Part shown: positions 9,058 to 18,636 of the stretch, piece by piece | How positions within the stretch are numbered: the first letter of the stretch is position 1 | Layout: each line of letters opens with the position of its first letter | Assembly (NCBI GenBank): GCA_001544595.2 | Contig: FCOH02000019.1 | Coordinates: 1-64,000 of the forward strand | Direction: 5' to 3' | Length of the DNA: 64,000 nucleotides | Origin: Caballeronia peredens | GTDB taxonomy: Bacteria; Pseudomonadota; Gammaproteobacteria; Burkholderiales; Burkholderiaceae | The notes under the pieces: model-generated | Told to the model about the DNA's origin: nothing | Seen by the model: only the letters and a program-made list of their open reading frames with translations | Databases searched by the model: none | Program-made: the position numbers and the translations under genes

Positions 9058-9803
9058 CACAGGAATTAAAAATCAGTCTGCGTGATGTGGGCGTGCGCTT
9101 CGACGTGTCTGCACGGCAGGATAGTCTGAAATCGACCATCGCCAACGCGTTGCGAGGCAACAAGCAAAAGCACGAGCGGCGCATGGTCCACGCTCTCAAG
9201 AGCGTGTCGCTCGAGATCCAGCACGGCGAGCGCGTCGGGCTGATCGGCCTGAATGGTGCGGGCAAGAGCACTATCCTGAAGGTAATGGCGGGAATTTACC
9301 CGCCGACTTCAGGCGAAGCCCGCATAAGCGGCCACGTCTCCGCGATGTTCGAACTCGCGACCGGGTTCGAGATGACGCAAACCGGCTGGGACAACATCCG
9401 CATTCGCGGGATGCTCCTTGGGCTGACGCCGGCGCAAGTGGAGGAGCGCATCCAGCAGATCGGAGAGTTTTCGGAACTCGGCGAGTTCCTCGACTATCCC
9501 GTCAAGACTTATTCGGCCGGTATGTTCATCCGGCTAGCGTTCTCGGTCTCGACCGCGATCAACCCCGAGATCCTGTTGCTCGACGAAGTCATGGGCGCGG
9601 GCGACGTACAGTTCGCCAATAAGGCGAAGCGGCGCATGCATGAGTTCATGGAGCAAGGAAAGATTCTGGTGTTCTCGAGTCACAGTCTCGAAATGCTCGA
9701 GGCCTTCTGTGAGCGGGTCATCTGGTTGCGCAAGGGAGAGATCGTCATGGACGGCCCGGCCAAACAGGTGCTCAGCGAGTACGAGCGCGCCGCTGGCCAG
9801 TGA
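9054..9803 (+). CDS. wzt: O-antigen ABC transporter, ATP-binding protein (short form)
   Basis: 249 aa nucleotide-binding protein: Walker A GLNGAGKST, signature YSAGMFIRLAF, Walker B ILLLDEVMGAGD, and H-loop SSHS. It ends soon after the ATPase domain, so it lacks the C-terminal carbohydrate-binding domain that some Wzt proteins use to recognise a capped chain end. That points to cap-independent export. Start ATG overlaps wzm. A 24-base perfect palindrome follows 12 bases after the stop. Confidence 0.94.
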   Translation: MTQELKISLRDVGVRFDVSARQDSLKSTIANALRGNKQKHERRMVHALKSVSLEIQHGERVGLIGLNGAGKSTILKVMAGIYPPTSGEARISGHVSAMFELATGFEMTQTGWDNIRIRGMLLGLTPAQVEERIQQIGEFSELGEFLDYPVKTYSAGMFIRLAFSVSTAINPEILLLDEVMGAGDVQFANKAKRRMHEFMEQGKILVFSSHSLEMLEAFCERVIWLRKGEIVMDGPAKQVLSEYERAAGQ

Positions 9804-9815
9804 GCGCGGAACGCT

Positions 9816-9839
9816 GGCCGTCCCGCGCGCGGGACGGCC
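9816..9839. repeat. 24-bp perfect palindrome between wzt and the next glycosyltransferase gene
   Basis: GGCCGTCCCGCG followed directly by its reverse complement. As RNA it would form a stem of about 10 bp with a tetraloop. No U-run follows, so it is more likely an attenuating or mRNA-stabilising hairpin than a strong intrinsic terminator, although a binding site is possible. It marks the end of the tightly overlapping rml-to-wzt gene block. Confidence 0.6.
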
Positions 9840-9870
9840 GCAAAGCGGGATATTTCTGTGTGGGTCTCCG

Positions 9871-12800
9871 ATGAAATTTGAAACTCTAATTTCCGATACC
9901 AAGTGGGTTGGGGGGCGCGAAACGTCGGTGCCTGATGTGTCGGTCTTGCTGTCCCTGTCGGAAGGCGGCGCGCAGTTGGCAAGCCGGGCCGTCGAGTCGG
10001 TTCTCGCACAGACGCTGACGTCTATCGAACTGATCGTGATCGACGACAGTGGCGATGCGGCGGTAGCCGAATATCTGCATCGAGCTCAGCAGCTTGATCC
10101 GCGTGTCGGGGTGCTGCGCCACATGCAGCGTAACGGAATTGTGGCGGCCAACTGGAACGAGGCAATTCTGCGCGCCCGCGGCGCATACATGATGCTCGCG
10201 TGCGAGGAGGACGAATTTCGGGCCGACGCGCTGCTGGAACTACTGGACATCGTGCGGGGAAAGCCCGAGCAAATTTCCTTCGGCTACGTCGAGGTGGTGT
10301 CGGCGGAACATCTGGAAGGTGAGCGCAACCCGTCGAACGCCGCGCAGCGTGCGCAGTCCCTCATCATGCTGCGTGTCGCCAATTTCATCGCGCGTAACGC
10401 AGTGCTCATCCCGCGCCAGGTTTTCGATACGATCGGGCTGCTCGATCCGCATGTCGTGCTGTCCCATGCCTCTGAGTGGGACTTCTGGCGTCGCGTGTCG
10501 GAGATTTTCGAACTAAAGTTCGTTGATGTCCTGGTCGGCTTCTGTCATGCGGGAATGGCGGTTCGCGGCGTACTCGATGTTGACCGCTGGGCAGTCGAAG
10601 AATGGATGCGCACGGAGCGCAATGCACGGCTGATGCGAGATCAGATCGGCCAATATGATGTCCATGCACCCGATGTCCGACACGGGCAGACAACGCGTGA
10701 GGCATGCGTGGCGGCGGCTCGTTTGCATGGACAACTCACCGTCGCGGATCAGGCCGGACCTGTCGCGACCGACGAAGGATATGTGCTGGTCGTGTCGGTC
10801 CAATACGATGCATCGGCGGTGCTGTACTTCGACATGCTTCCCGCGCCGCTCGGGCGCCGCGTGCGCATCGTTCCCAACGAGCCGCAGCGTTTCCTCGATT
10901 CACTGGCGCGCGCGAGCGTGCTCATTGTCTCCCGCGCATTGCGTGCCTATCAGCCATGGATCGACGCGGCAAAGGCGCTCGGCATCCCTGTGTACTACTT
11001 CCTCGACGACAACATGCCTTTGCTGCAGCAGAATGGCGAAGCGAGCATGACAGGCGAGGACTTCGGTCGAGACGTTTTCAGGGAGGATCTGAAACGCTTC
11101 GATGGCGTTCTGCTGAGCAGCCAACCGTTGCTCGAATATTTCAAACAGCACAAGTTTCACGAGCATCTGCACCATTTCCCGGTTGCATGTGCGATGGGAG
11201 AGGACGAGCGAACGCGGATCACACGCAACGCGCACAAGGATCCCGATGAGATCGTGCTCGTTTTCATGGGCGGCCTCGCGCGTTCGAAGGTCGTGTGGGA
11301 GCTGATCATCCCTTGCCTCGAGCGGCTCGCGAAGGAGGGCGCGCGTATCCATTTCGTGGCGCCTGGCCTCAATACCGACGCGGATACCTTGAGCCGCATG
11401 CCGGCCTCGCTGCGCGTGACACTCCTGCCCTGGGATCCCGGCTACCCGTATGTTGTGCGCCGTTTCGCGCGCTTCAAACCGGATTTCATGCTTCTCGCGG
11501 GCAATGAGACGCCGAACAATCCTTTCAAGACGCGTCATCCTCTGCTGACTGCGAGCCTTCTCGATGCGGTGGCCGTGCTTCCGAACATCGAGCCCTACAC
11601 TGATATCGAGCCGGGCTCGATCGCGCTCGTCGTCGACAAGCCGTTCGAGATGGATGCGTGGGACGCCGTACTGCGACGCATCGTCAAAGGCCGGGTCGAT
11701 GCTCAGGCGATCAAGATGCGCAATCGCCGGCATTGTGACGACGCATTCTCAGGCACGCGCAACGCGGAAGTGCTGCGTCGCATGATCGGCGAGGGAGGCG
11801 GCGAGCCTTCCTGGCAACTGCAATACCGGCGCCTCGCCGCGATGCCGAGCGTGCATGAACGCATAGGACTCGGCGGCGCGCGTGACGAGCGAGCCTTGCG
11901 CAACGCAATGGAGTTGCTCGCGCTGCGTCGCGGTCGTCGCTACTCGTGGCGTCACCGCATTCTGGCGCGACCTTCGAATCTGTGGAATTCGTGCAGTGCC
12001 GCGTTCTGGCCGTTGCAGCAGGACACCCTCAAGCATGGATGGAAACGGCGCGGCAGCTCGCTCGAGATCAGCGACAGCCTGCACGACCGGCCGTATTACA
12101 CCTTCGATGTGCGCATGCCGAAAGGCATCTTTGCGGGTGTCGCAATGGCTTTCGCGATCGATGGTCCCCAGCAAGGCCGCGTGTCGGTCGAACTCATTGC
12201 GCCGTCGGGGACCGTGGCAGGGCGCTCGACGCGGGACTTGAATCGGCTGGATCTGTCGCATCCGGTGGAATTCATGTTCAACCCGGTGACCATTCAGGAG
12301 GAGCAACAGTGGCGTCTGCGCTTGCGGTGCCGCTCTTCTACGCCGGTGTATGTCTATGAACTCGTCAACCGGCGCGGGCTGAATATGTTCTACGGTGCGC
12401 CGAGCCCGTTCATGCAATTGCTCGCGCCCAACCCGCGCCGCGCAAATTCGAGCAGAACAGGTCAAAGCGCAGAGACCGAAGGCGCAGCGATGCCGCCCGT
12501 CGACGTAAAGCTCATCATCGAAGGGCATATCCCCACTAATCAGATCATCGCGCGGGTCATCAGCGAGGCGTTGGGTGATAAAGGCTCCGTCGAGCCGATT
12601 CTGCTTACTGATTTCACACCAGACGTCATACTGGATGGCGGCCTCGTTGTGCTCAGCCGCATTTCCAGTCCCGCAGCAATTCCCATGATCGAATGGATGG
12701 AAATGCATGGCGTCGGCTATTTGTACTACATCGACGATAACTTTTGGGAACTGACCGGAAACACGCCCCTCGCGCAGTATTACCGCTGCGAACCGGTCCG

Positions 12801-13677
12801 CGAAACCTTGCGGCTCGCCATCCGCCATTCAAAAGGCGTAATCGTCAACTCGCCGTTGCTCGGCGAATACATCAAGCGGCGTCACACTCGCGCGCGCGTG
12901 CAAATGCTAAATGCGCCGTTCGATTTCTCGCTGGTGCGTCAATTGGAACCGCAGAGCAAGGCGCCGGGCGAGGTGCGTATTGGATTCGCGGGTAACATCT
13001 CGCGAGCCGCCGACTTCGTCGAAATCATCCCCGCGTTTGAGCGTCTACTGGAAAAGTACCCGAACGTGACGCTGGTGTTTTTCGGTTACTGTCCGCCCGA
13101 ACTTACCGGACGTGATCGTGTAATCGACGTGCCCACGGTCAAGGACTACGCCGAATTCATTGCGCTCAAGGAGTCGTATGGACTGGACATCGGCCTCGCA
13201 CCGATGGCCGATACGCCTTCAAATCGCTACAAGACCAATAACAAGTATCGCGAATATGGCGGTCTGCGCATTGCAGGCATCTATACCAACATGTCGCCAT
13301 ACAAAGATTCGGTGATTCACGGCAAAACCGGGTTGCTGATCGAACATCACGCGGGCTCGTGGTATGAAGCGATGGAGTTGCTTGTTACCGACGCCAAGCT
13401 TCGCACCGACATCGCCAGTGCCGCCTACGAGGATGTGGTGACGAACTATGCGCAGCATGTCGTTGCTTCGAAATGGCGCGACACGCTGACGGAGTTTGCG
13501 CGCAAGTATCGAACGTTCGACAGCGTCGAAGTACCGACTGCTTCGGCTAAGGCGAAGCTGTGGGTGCGCAAGATGGCAGGCCGTGTCCGTCTGCGCTCGC
13601 TTCTCCTCGTGAGCCGCGCCAGGACGCTGCTTGCAGCGCCTCGTCCGGCCTCTCCCGTGAAGACGTCGGATGAGTAA
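9871..13677 (+). CDS. multi-domain glycosyltransferase (GT2 plus two GT-B modules)
   Basis: 1268 aa. Domains in order: GT2-like fold (about residues 15-240; VSVLLSL, VIDDSGD, and ACEEDE where DxD is expected); a GT-B/GT4-like module (about 300-700; VYYFLDDN, FMGGLARSK, NNPFKTRHP); a beta-rich linker (about 710-845); and a second GT-B module (about 880-1230; YLYYIDDNFWEL, IGFAGNISR, NRYKTNNKYREYGG). The two GT-B modules share the YY-x-DDN motif and layout, suggesting internal duplication. ATG 9871 is chosen where GT2 homology begins; the frame is open further upstream but only over the end of wzt. It probably adds two or more residues of the O-antigen repeat. It overlaps the next gene by 8 bases. 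Confidence 0.85.
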   Translation: MKFETLISDTKWVGGRETSVPDVSVLLSLSEGGAQLASRAVESVLAQTLTSIELIVIDDSGDAAVAEYLHRAQQLDPRVGVLRHMQRNGIVAANWNEAILRARGAYMMLACEEDEFRADALLELLDIVRGKPEQISFGYVEVVSAEHLEGERNPSNAAQRAQSLIMLRVANFIARNAVLIPRQVFDTIGLLDPHVVLSHASEWDFWRRVSEIFELKFVDVLVGFCHAGMAVRGVLDVDRWAVEEWMRTERNARLMRDQIGQYDVHAPDVRHGQTTREACVAAARLHGQLTVADQAGPVATDEGYVLVVSVQYDASAVLYFDMLPAPLGRRVRIVPNEPQRFLDSLARASVLIVSRALRAYQPWIDAAKALGIPVYYFLDDNMPLLQQNGEASMTGEDFGRDVFREDLKRFDGVLLSSQPLLEYFKQHKFHEHLHHFPVACAMGEDERTRITRNAHKDPDEIVLVFMGGLARSKVVWELIIPCLERLAKEGARIHFVAPGLNTDADTLSRMPASLRVTLLPWDPGYPYVVRRFARFKPDFMLLAGNETPNNPFKTRHPLLTASLLDAVAVLPNIEPYTDIEPGSIALVVDKPFEMDAWDAVLRRIVKGRVDAQAIKMRNRRHCDDAFSGTRNAEVLRRMIGEGGGEPSWQLQYRRLAAMPSVHERIGLGGARDERALRNAMELLALRRGRRYSWRHRILARPSNLWNSCSAAFWPLQQDTLKHGWKRRGSSLEISDSLHDRPYYTFDVRMPKGIFAGVAMAFAIDGPQQGRVSVELIAPSGTVAGRSTRDLNRLDLSHPVEFMFNPVTIQEEQQWRLRLRCRSSTPVYVYELVNRRGLNMFYGAPSPFMQLLAPNPRRANSSRTGQSAETEGAAMPPVDVKLIIEGHIPTNQIIARVISEALGDKGSVEPILLTDFTPDVILDGGLVVLSRISSPAAIPMIEWMEMHGVGYLYYIDDNFWELTGNTPLAQYYRCEPVRETLRLAIRHSKGVIVNSPLLGEYIKRRHTRARVQMLNAPFDFSLVRQLEPQSKAPGEVRIGFAGNISRAADFVEIIPAFERLLEKYPNVTLVFFGYCPPELTGRDRVIDVPTVKDYAEFIALKESYGLDIGLAPMADTPSNRYKTNNKYREYGGLRIAGIYTNMSPYKDSVIHGKTGLLIEHHAGSWYEAMELLVTDAKLRTDIASAAYEDVVTNYAQHVVASKWRDTLTEFARKYRTFDSVEVPTASAKAKLWVRKMAGRVRLRSLLLVSRARTLLAAPRPASPVKTSDE

Positions 13678-14659
13678 GGCAGACGCCCACGGATTGCCCG
13701 AACAGGCCATACGGCCGCCGTCGGTGAATGCCGTGATGGTCACGTTCAACCCGATGGTGGCCAATGTTCGCGCGATCCTCGAAGCGCTCGCCTCGCAGGT
13801 GGAGCGGGTCGTGATCGTCGACAACGGCTCGGCGGCGAATATCGCCGAGGACCTGACGCGCCTTGCGGCGGACCACGGCTGCCTGTTCGTCAGACTGAAA
13901 CAGAACATCGGCATCGCGGCGGCCCAGAATCGGGGCGTCGACGAGTTGGTTTCACCGTTGCCACCGCCTGCCAAGCACAACGATTTCATCCTGTTCCTGG
14001 ATCACGACAGCGTGCCGATGGGCGGCATGGTGCAAGAACTGCTCGCCACCGATTCGCGCATGCGCAAGCAAGGTGCGCGCGTAGGTGCAGTCGGACCTCT
14101 CACCCTGGACAAGCGAACCCACACCGATGGCCGCTTTATGCGACAAGGTCGATGGTGGATCCATCGCAAGGCATGCAGCGACGGGTGTCGCGAACTGAAA
14201 GTAGATTTCCTGATTTCTTCGGGCACGCTGATTCGCGTCGACGTATTGAAGGAAGTAGGCGGCATGAACGAAGGACTGTTCATCGATCACGTCGATACCG
14301 AGTGGTGCCTGCGCGCGGCGCGTCGCGGATATGAGCTTTTCGGAGCATGCCGGGCGCGACTCCTGCACTCCTTGGGAGACTCGGTCGTGCATGTATGGGC
14401 GGGGAGATGGCGCGAAGTCTTCGTTCATTCGCCGTTGCGGGACTACTATATCTGTCGCAATACTGTCGCAATTGTGCGAGACGTTCCTATGTCTCTGGCA
14501 TGGCGACTTTTCCTTCTGACACGTTTGATCCTGACGATCCTGTTCTTTGGCGCGGTGGCAGCACCGCGCATGGCGCGTCTGCGACTCATGGGAATTGGGC
14601 TGTGGGACGGAATTGTCGGCAACTCCGGCGCGCGCTCAGCGATTGTGGATCGAAATTGA
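13670..14659 (+). CDS. GT2-family rhamnosyltransferase-like protein
   Basis: 329 aa. GT-A motifs: AVMVTFNP at the N-terminus, VDNGS, FLDHDS (DxD equivalent), and FIDHVDTEWCLRA (ED/W-type acceptor motif), followed by a hydrophobic C-terminal stretch (FLLTRLILTILFFGAVAA). This layout is that of WbbL/RfbF-type dTDP-rhamnosyl transferases, and RmlA-D supply the donor upstream. ATG 13670 overlaps the previous gene by 8 bases. Specificity for rhamnose is inferred from family and context. Confidence 0.82.
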   Translation: MSKADAHGLPEQAIRPPSVNAVMVTFNPMVANVRAILEALASQVERVVIVDNGSAANIAEDLTRLAADHGCLFVRLKQNIGIAAAQNRGVDELVSPLPPPAKHNDFILFLDHDSVPMGGMVQELLATDSRMRKQGARVGAVGPLTLDKRTHTDGRFMRQGRWWIHRKACSDGCRELKVDFLISSGTLIRVDVLKEVGGMNEGLFIDHVDTEWCLRAARRGYELFGACRARLLHSLGDSVVHVWAGRWREVFVHSPLRDYYICRNTVAIVRDVPMSLAWRLFLLTRLILTILFFGAVAAPRMARLRLMGIGLWDGIVGNSGARSAIVDRN

Positions 14660-15179
14660 TGCGAAAATGACAAATTTGGCGAAAGCGAGCGCCATCCGCT
14701 ATCAGTCTTGCATAGAAACGTTGACCGATTCGCTTGACCATGTGGCACTGGCCACTCGGTTGAAAGCCGCCGTCACGGCTTTCCGCAGTCGGAGCGCGAT
14801 TAGAGTCACTTTGCGCGACCGACGTGAAAACTCATGGCAGCAAGACGACTCGCCAGAATGTCAAGATTTAATCACGATCCGGTTTTGGCCCCTTCTCGTA
14901 ATTCGTTGTTCAAGTGGAAGTTGCCCGTCAGTTGTGAGATTATTCGGCGCTTTAATAGCATTTTGCGATGTGTTTGTTGGGTATGTGCGTTCCCTATTTG
15001 TCATTGCTTCGAGATAAGAGGGCAGTAGCAAGTCCGTGATCGATGCGGTCGATCGGACGTGCGATTATCGTGAGCTTTCGTACAAAACTGCGCACCTGTG
15101 TGCTGTGATGTCTACTTTCTGAGGGAATGGGAAGAGAGGTGCCGTGCCTCTTGGTTCCGGACCGGTTAATTGAAACACT
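14660..15179 (+). other. 520-bp intergenic region within the O-antigen locus
   Basis: No convincing gene. A frame opening at ATG 14667 runs to 15017 (116 codons), but its translation resembles no family and codon use is unlike the neighbours. An imperfect inverted repeat (GTCCGTGATCGA / TCGATCGGAC, about 15032-15059) could be a weak hairpin. This is the first long gap after a run of overlapping genes, so a new promoter for 15180 is expected here, but I could not pick clear -35/-10 boxes. Confidence 0.5.
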
Positions 15180-18100
15180 ATGCGTCAGCCGAAATTTAGC
15201 TTTCCGCCTTGCACCGCCTGTGGAGGCGAGCAATTTGTTCCGTTCGCCATCCGGTCCGACGGTGTGCAGGTCGTTCAATGCAGGACGTGTGGACTCGGCG
15301 TCGCGAGCGGCGTCAGCACGAAGGCGAAGGGCGCCGGGATCAGCGACGACCGCGAGTGGATCGAGCGACTTTTGACGCTCGTGGGTGGGTCGAATTATCG
15401 GATTCATGAACAGTCGGCTAGCGACACCGGCGCGGCTAGGACGCTGGCAAGCATCGGTACGTCCGCGGTCCTTGCATCAGGTGCCGGGCTCGATGCTGCT
15501 GATTACACCCTGGACTGCGCCGAACAGGTCGTCGACCAGGCGCATCCTGTGGCGAAACGGGCTGTCGTGAGCGAGGACTCTGCTGAACTGGTCGTTTCGG
15601 TGGCTGCGCTTGAGCATGCCGAAGACTTCGGAGTGGCGTTTGGACGCCTCGTGAACAGCATTTTGCCGGACGGCGTCGCGTTTCTGATTGTGCCCACGCT
15701 GCCCGTGTTGAATGAGAAGCGACCGGCACCGCTTCAACGCTTTTATCCCACCGAGGCTTGCCTTGAACGCATTGCGGCCGAACACAAATACCAATTGATT
15801 CACGTCAAGTTATCTGCAGAAAAGTATGCTCCCGTATGCGTTGGATTTCTGACAGCGAATGCCGGATTTATTCCGCGACTGCAGGGCGTCCTGGACAAAT
15901 TGGTGGCATCGAATGCCGATGACCTCTCGCGTGAGGAGCAGTTGGCGCGATTGCATTTCAACGCGATTTATCTGCGTCACGCCACCAATGAGTTTCTTCA
16001 CGATCTTGCTCGCGTGAATCGAGCTGACATGAGCAACGACTTGCTCAAGAGGGCTGCGCGTCTGTGGGCCTCCGATTTACACCTGCTACAGGACAACGCC
16101 ACCCAGATCGAATCCCTCAAGGCCCGCTGCGACGAGCAGTTCGATCGCGCGCTACGATGGGAGCAGTCGTGGCGGAAGAAGTCAGAGCAACTGGAGGCTC
16201 AGACTGGTCGCCTCGTGGCGAAGCTCGATGTCGTAGTACGCGACGGTAAGCTCAATGTCGCGCAGGCAAATCAGGCGGTCATCTATGAGATGGAACGGTC
16301 GGCGCTTCTCGAGGCACGCGCGAACGGCGCGGAACTTCGGGCCATTCAGGCGGAGCAGCGGTTGCTCAGTTTCTATGGCGAATACGAGGCGATGCGCAAC
16401 AGTTCGTTCTGGCGCGTTACGGCACCGTTCCGCAAATTCCTCGTGCAGCATCCGCAGGCGGCAAGGCGCGCGCGTCAGTTCGCGCGCATCATGTGGTGGA
16501 GCGCCAAGTTCAAGCTGCGCGCCAACCTTCGCGAAGTGAAACGCCGCCGGCTTGCTTTCATGGAAGAGCAGGCTGCCGCTGCACGTCGCACGGCAACGCC
16601 GGATCGTCCTGCGGTAACGTTGCTGCCGGTCGAAAACTTCAATCCTGAATTGCAGAGCGACGTACGAGGTCTTGCTTGGCCTCACGAGCGACCGCTCGTG
16701 AGCGTGGTGATCCCCTGCTTCAATTACGGACATCTCGTGCGTGAGGCGATAGCCTCGGTCGAGGCTCAGACTTTTCAAGATGTCGAAATCATCGTCGTTG
16801 AAGGCGGCTCGACTTCCGCTCAATCACGGCAGTATTTCGAGCCTCTCATCATGGGCGCATCGGTCCGGGTTCGCGTGCTGTTGCAGGGGAAGGCGCAGCG
16901 GGCAGGCGCGAATCGCAATTTCGGCATTAGTCACGCACGCGGCAAATATGTGTGCTGTCTCGATGCGGATGATCGCCTCGCTCCGACATACCTGGAGAAG
17001 GCGGTTTTCCTGCTCGAGAACTACGGTTATGACGTTGTTTCTCCGGGAATGAAATACTTCGGCGAGCGTAACGACGTGTTCGCTCCGTTGGAACAGCCCG
17101 ATCTCTCCAGTTTGCTCAAGGCGAACTCCATTCTGACGTGCTCCGTCTATCCGCGCGCGTTGTGGAAGGAGGCCGGCGGGTTTCGGGATTCGGATCCGAA
17201 TTATGGGCACATTCACGAAGACTGGCTTTTCTGGGCGCGGCTCGCAGCGCTCGGAGCGAGATTCTTTAATTTTCGGGAGCCTTTGCTGTTCTATCGCACG
17301 CACGGGGAAACGTTGAGCAAGAGCAGTTCCGTAATCGACAACGAAACACAGTCGCGCTACGTCGCCGAGTTCAATGCGGACGTGCTTTCAGCCGACGCGC
17401 TTGCGAGATCCCGACAACGCAGTTCGCAGGATCGCCGTGTGCCGAGACCACTCGAGAATGTCCTGCATGCCGTGCAGACGGATGATCAGCGTCCGACGAT
17501 CATGCTGACCGTGCCGTGCCTCATTCTCGGGGGGGCGGAACGCTTGCTGAGCAAGATCGTCGGACATCTTGCCCAGCACGGCTGGCGCATCATCATCGTC
17601 TCGACGGTGCCGGTCGATGCGGTTCACGGTGACACGACTGAGTGGTTCCAGGCGCATACCAGCGAGATCTATCATCTGCCGCGATTCCTGCCGCAAGACC
17701 GCTGGAAGGATTTCGTCGACTATCTGTTCCTGAGCCGTCGGGTCAGCGTATTGTGGAACGCAGGGAGTATCTTCTTCTACGACTATCTGCCCGCGTTGAC
17801 GCAACGTTTCCCGGACCTCAAGGTTGTCGACCTGCTCTTCAACACCGTGGGTCACACGGCAAATAACAGGCGTTACTCGAATGTGATCGACATGCACCTG
17901 GTCGAAAACGAGGAGGTGCGGCAATGGCTGATCAATGCGGGAGAATCGCCAGAGCGAATCGAGCTCATCGAGAGCGGCGTTGACCTCGACGCGTTTCGTC
18001 CGGCGGCGAAAGATGGCGCGTTCCTGCGCGGACTGGGTGTTCCGGAGGGTGTTGTTCTGATCGGATTTTCGGGACGCTGGGCGGAAGAAAAAGATCCGCT

Positions 18101-18635
18101 CGCTGTGGTCGAGATCGCGAAACGAATGCCACCCGATCTTCCCATCGCGTTCATCATGCTCGGTTCGGGTGCGCTGGAGAACGCAGTCCGCGCCGCCGTA
18201 CAACAGGCTGGGCTCTCGCCTGAGCGGTTCATCATCGTAGGACCGGTCGATGACGTGAAACCGTACATGGCTGCTTGCGACGTGCTGCTCGTGCCGTCGC
18301 GTCTCGATGGCCGCCCCAACGTCGTAATGGAAGCGCTCGCGAGCGGCACTGCGGTGGTCGCGTCCCGCGTCGGCGGATTGCCGGAAATGGTGGAAGAGGG
18401 TGTAACCGGCTATCTGTGCGAACAGGGCGACTACGCGGCTTTCGCAAACCGCGTGCACGAACTCGCGATCAATCCGCGGCTGCTCGGTGAGCTGAAGCGC
18501 AAGGCGCGCAGCTACGCCGAGCAACGTCTGGACATGAACGTCATGTTGCGTGCGTACGAACTGGCGTTCGATGCGCTGCTGGCCGATGGACAGCATCGAC
18601 TCGGCACGCCGTCGGCGTCGGATCGCGAGGGTTGA
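15180..18635 (+). CDS. multi-domain protein: zinc-ribbon methyltransferase-like, coiled coil, GT2 and GT4
   Basis: 1151 aa. A four-Cys zinc site (C11, C14, C34, C37) precedes a degenerate SAM-methyltransferase-like region without a clear GxGxG. A helical, probably coiled-coil stretch (about residues 300-400) ends in the FWRVTAPFR motif common before fused transferases. A GT2 domain (about 500-760; VSVVIPCFNYG, LDADDR) and a GT4 domain (about 770-1140; GGAERLL, GRWAEEKDP, PSRLDGRPNVVMEAL) follow. It probably extends and may methylate or size the O-chain. The ATG at 15180 lacks a strong Shine-Dalgarno, but the Cys cluster begins right after it. Its GT4 half resembles the separate protein at 21617. 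Confidence 0.82.
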   Translation: MRQPKFSFPPCTACGGEQFVPFAIRSDGVQVVQCRTCGLGVASGVSTKAKGAGISDDREWIERLLTLVGGSNYRIHEQSASDTGAARTLASIGTSAVLASGAGLDAADYTLDCAEQVVDQAHPVAKRAVVSEDSAELVVSVAALEHAEDFGVAFGRLVNSILPDGVAFLIVPTLPVLNEKRPAPLQRFYPTEACLERIAAEHKYQLIHVKLSAEKYAPVCVGFLTANAGFIPRLQGVLDKLVASNADDLSREEQLARLHFNAIYLRHATNEFLHDLARVNRADMSNDLLKRAARLWASDLHLLQDNATQIESLKARCDEQFDRALRWEQSWRKKSEQLEAQTGRLVAKLDVVVRDGKLNVAQANQAVIYEMERSALLEARANGAELRAIQAEQRLLSFYGEYEAMRNSSFWRVTAPFRKFLVQHPQAARRARQFARIMWWSAKFKLRANLREVKRRRLAFMEEQAAAARRTATPDRPAVTLLPVENFNPELQSDVRGLAWPHERPLVSVVIPCFNYGHLVREAIASVEAQTFQDVEIIVVEGGSTSAQSRQYFEPLIMGASVRVRVLLQGKAQRAGANRNFGISHARGKYVCCLDADDRLAPTYLEKAVFLLENYGYDVVSPGMKYFGERNDVFAPLEQPDLSSLLKANSILTCSVYPRALWKEAGGFRDSDPNYGHIHEDWLFWARLAALGARFFNFREPLLFYRTHGETLSKSSSVIDNETQSRYVAEFNADVLSADALARSRQRSSQDRRVPRPLENVLHAVQTDDQRPTIMLTVPCLILGGAERLLSKIVGHLAQHGWRIIIVSTVPVDAVHGDTTEWFQAHTSEIYHLPRFLPQDRWKDFVDYLFLSRRVSVLWNAGSIFFYDYLPALTQRFPDLKVVDLLFNTVGHTANNRRYSNVIDMHLVENEEVRQWLINAGESPERIELIESGVDLDAFRPAAKDGAFLRGLGVPEGVVLIGFSGRWAEEKDPLAVVEIAKRMPPDLPIAFIMLGSGALENAVRAAVQQAGLSPERFIIVGPVDDVKPYMAACDVLLVPSRLDGRPNVVMEALASGTAVVASRVGGLPEMVEEGVTGYLCEQGDYAAFANRVHELAINPRLLGELKRKARSYAEQRLDMNVMLRAYELAFDALLADGQHRLGTPSASDREG

Positions 18636-18636
18636 A

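Noticed and set aside
14667-15017. 116-codon open frame in the gap before the giant transferase
   Set aside because: No ribosome site, no family resemblance and neighbour-unlike codon use; reported only as part of the intergenic description.
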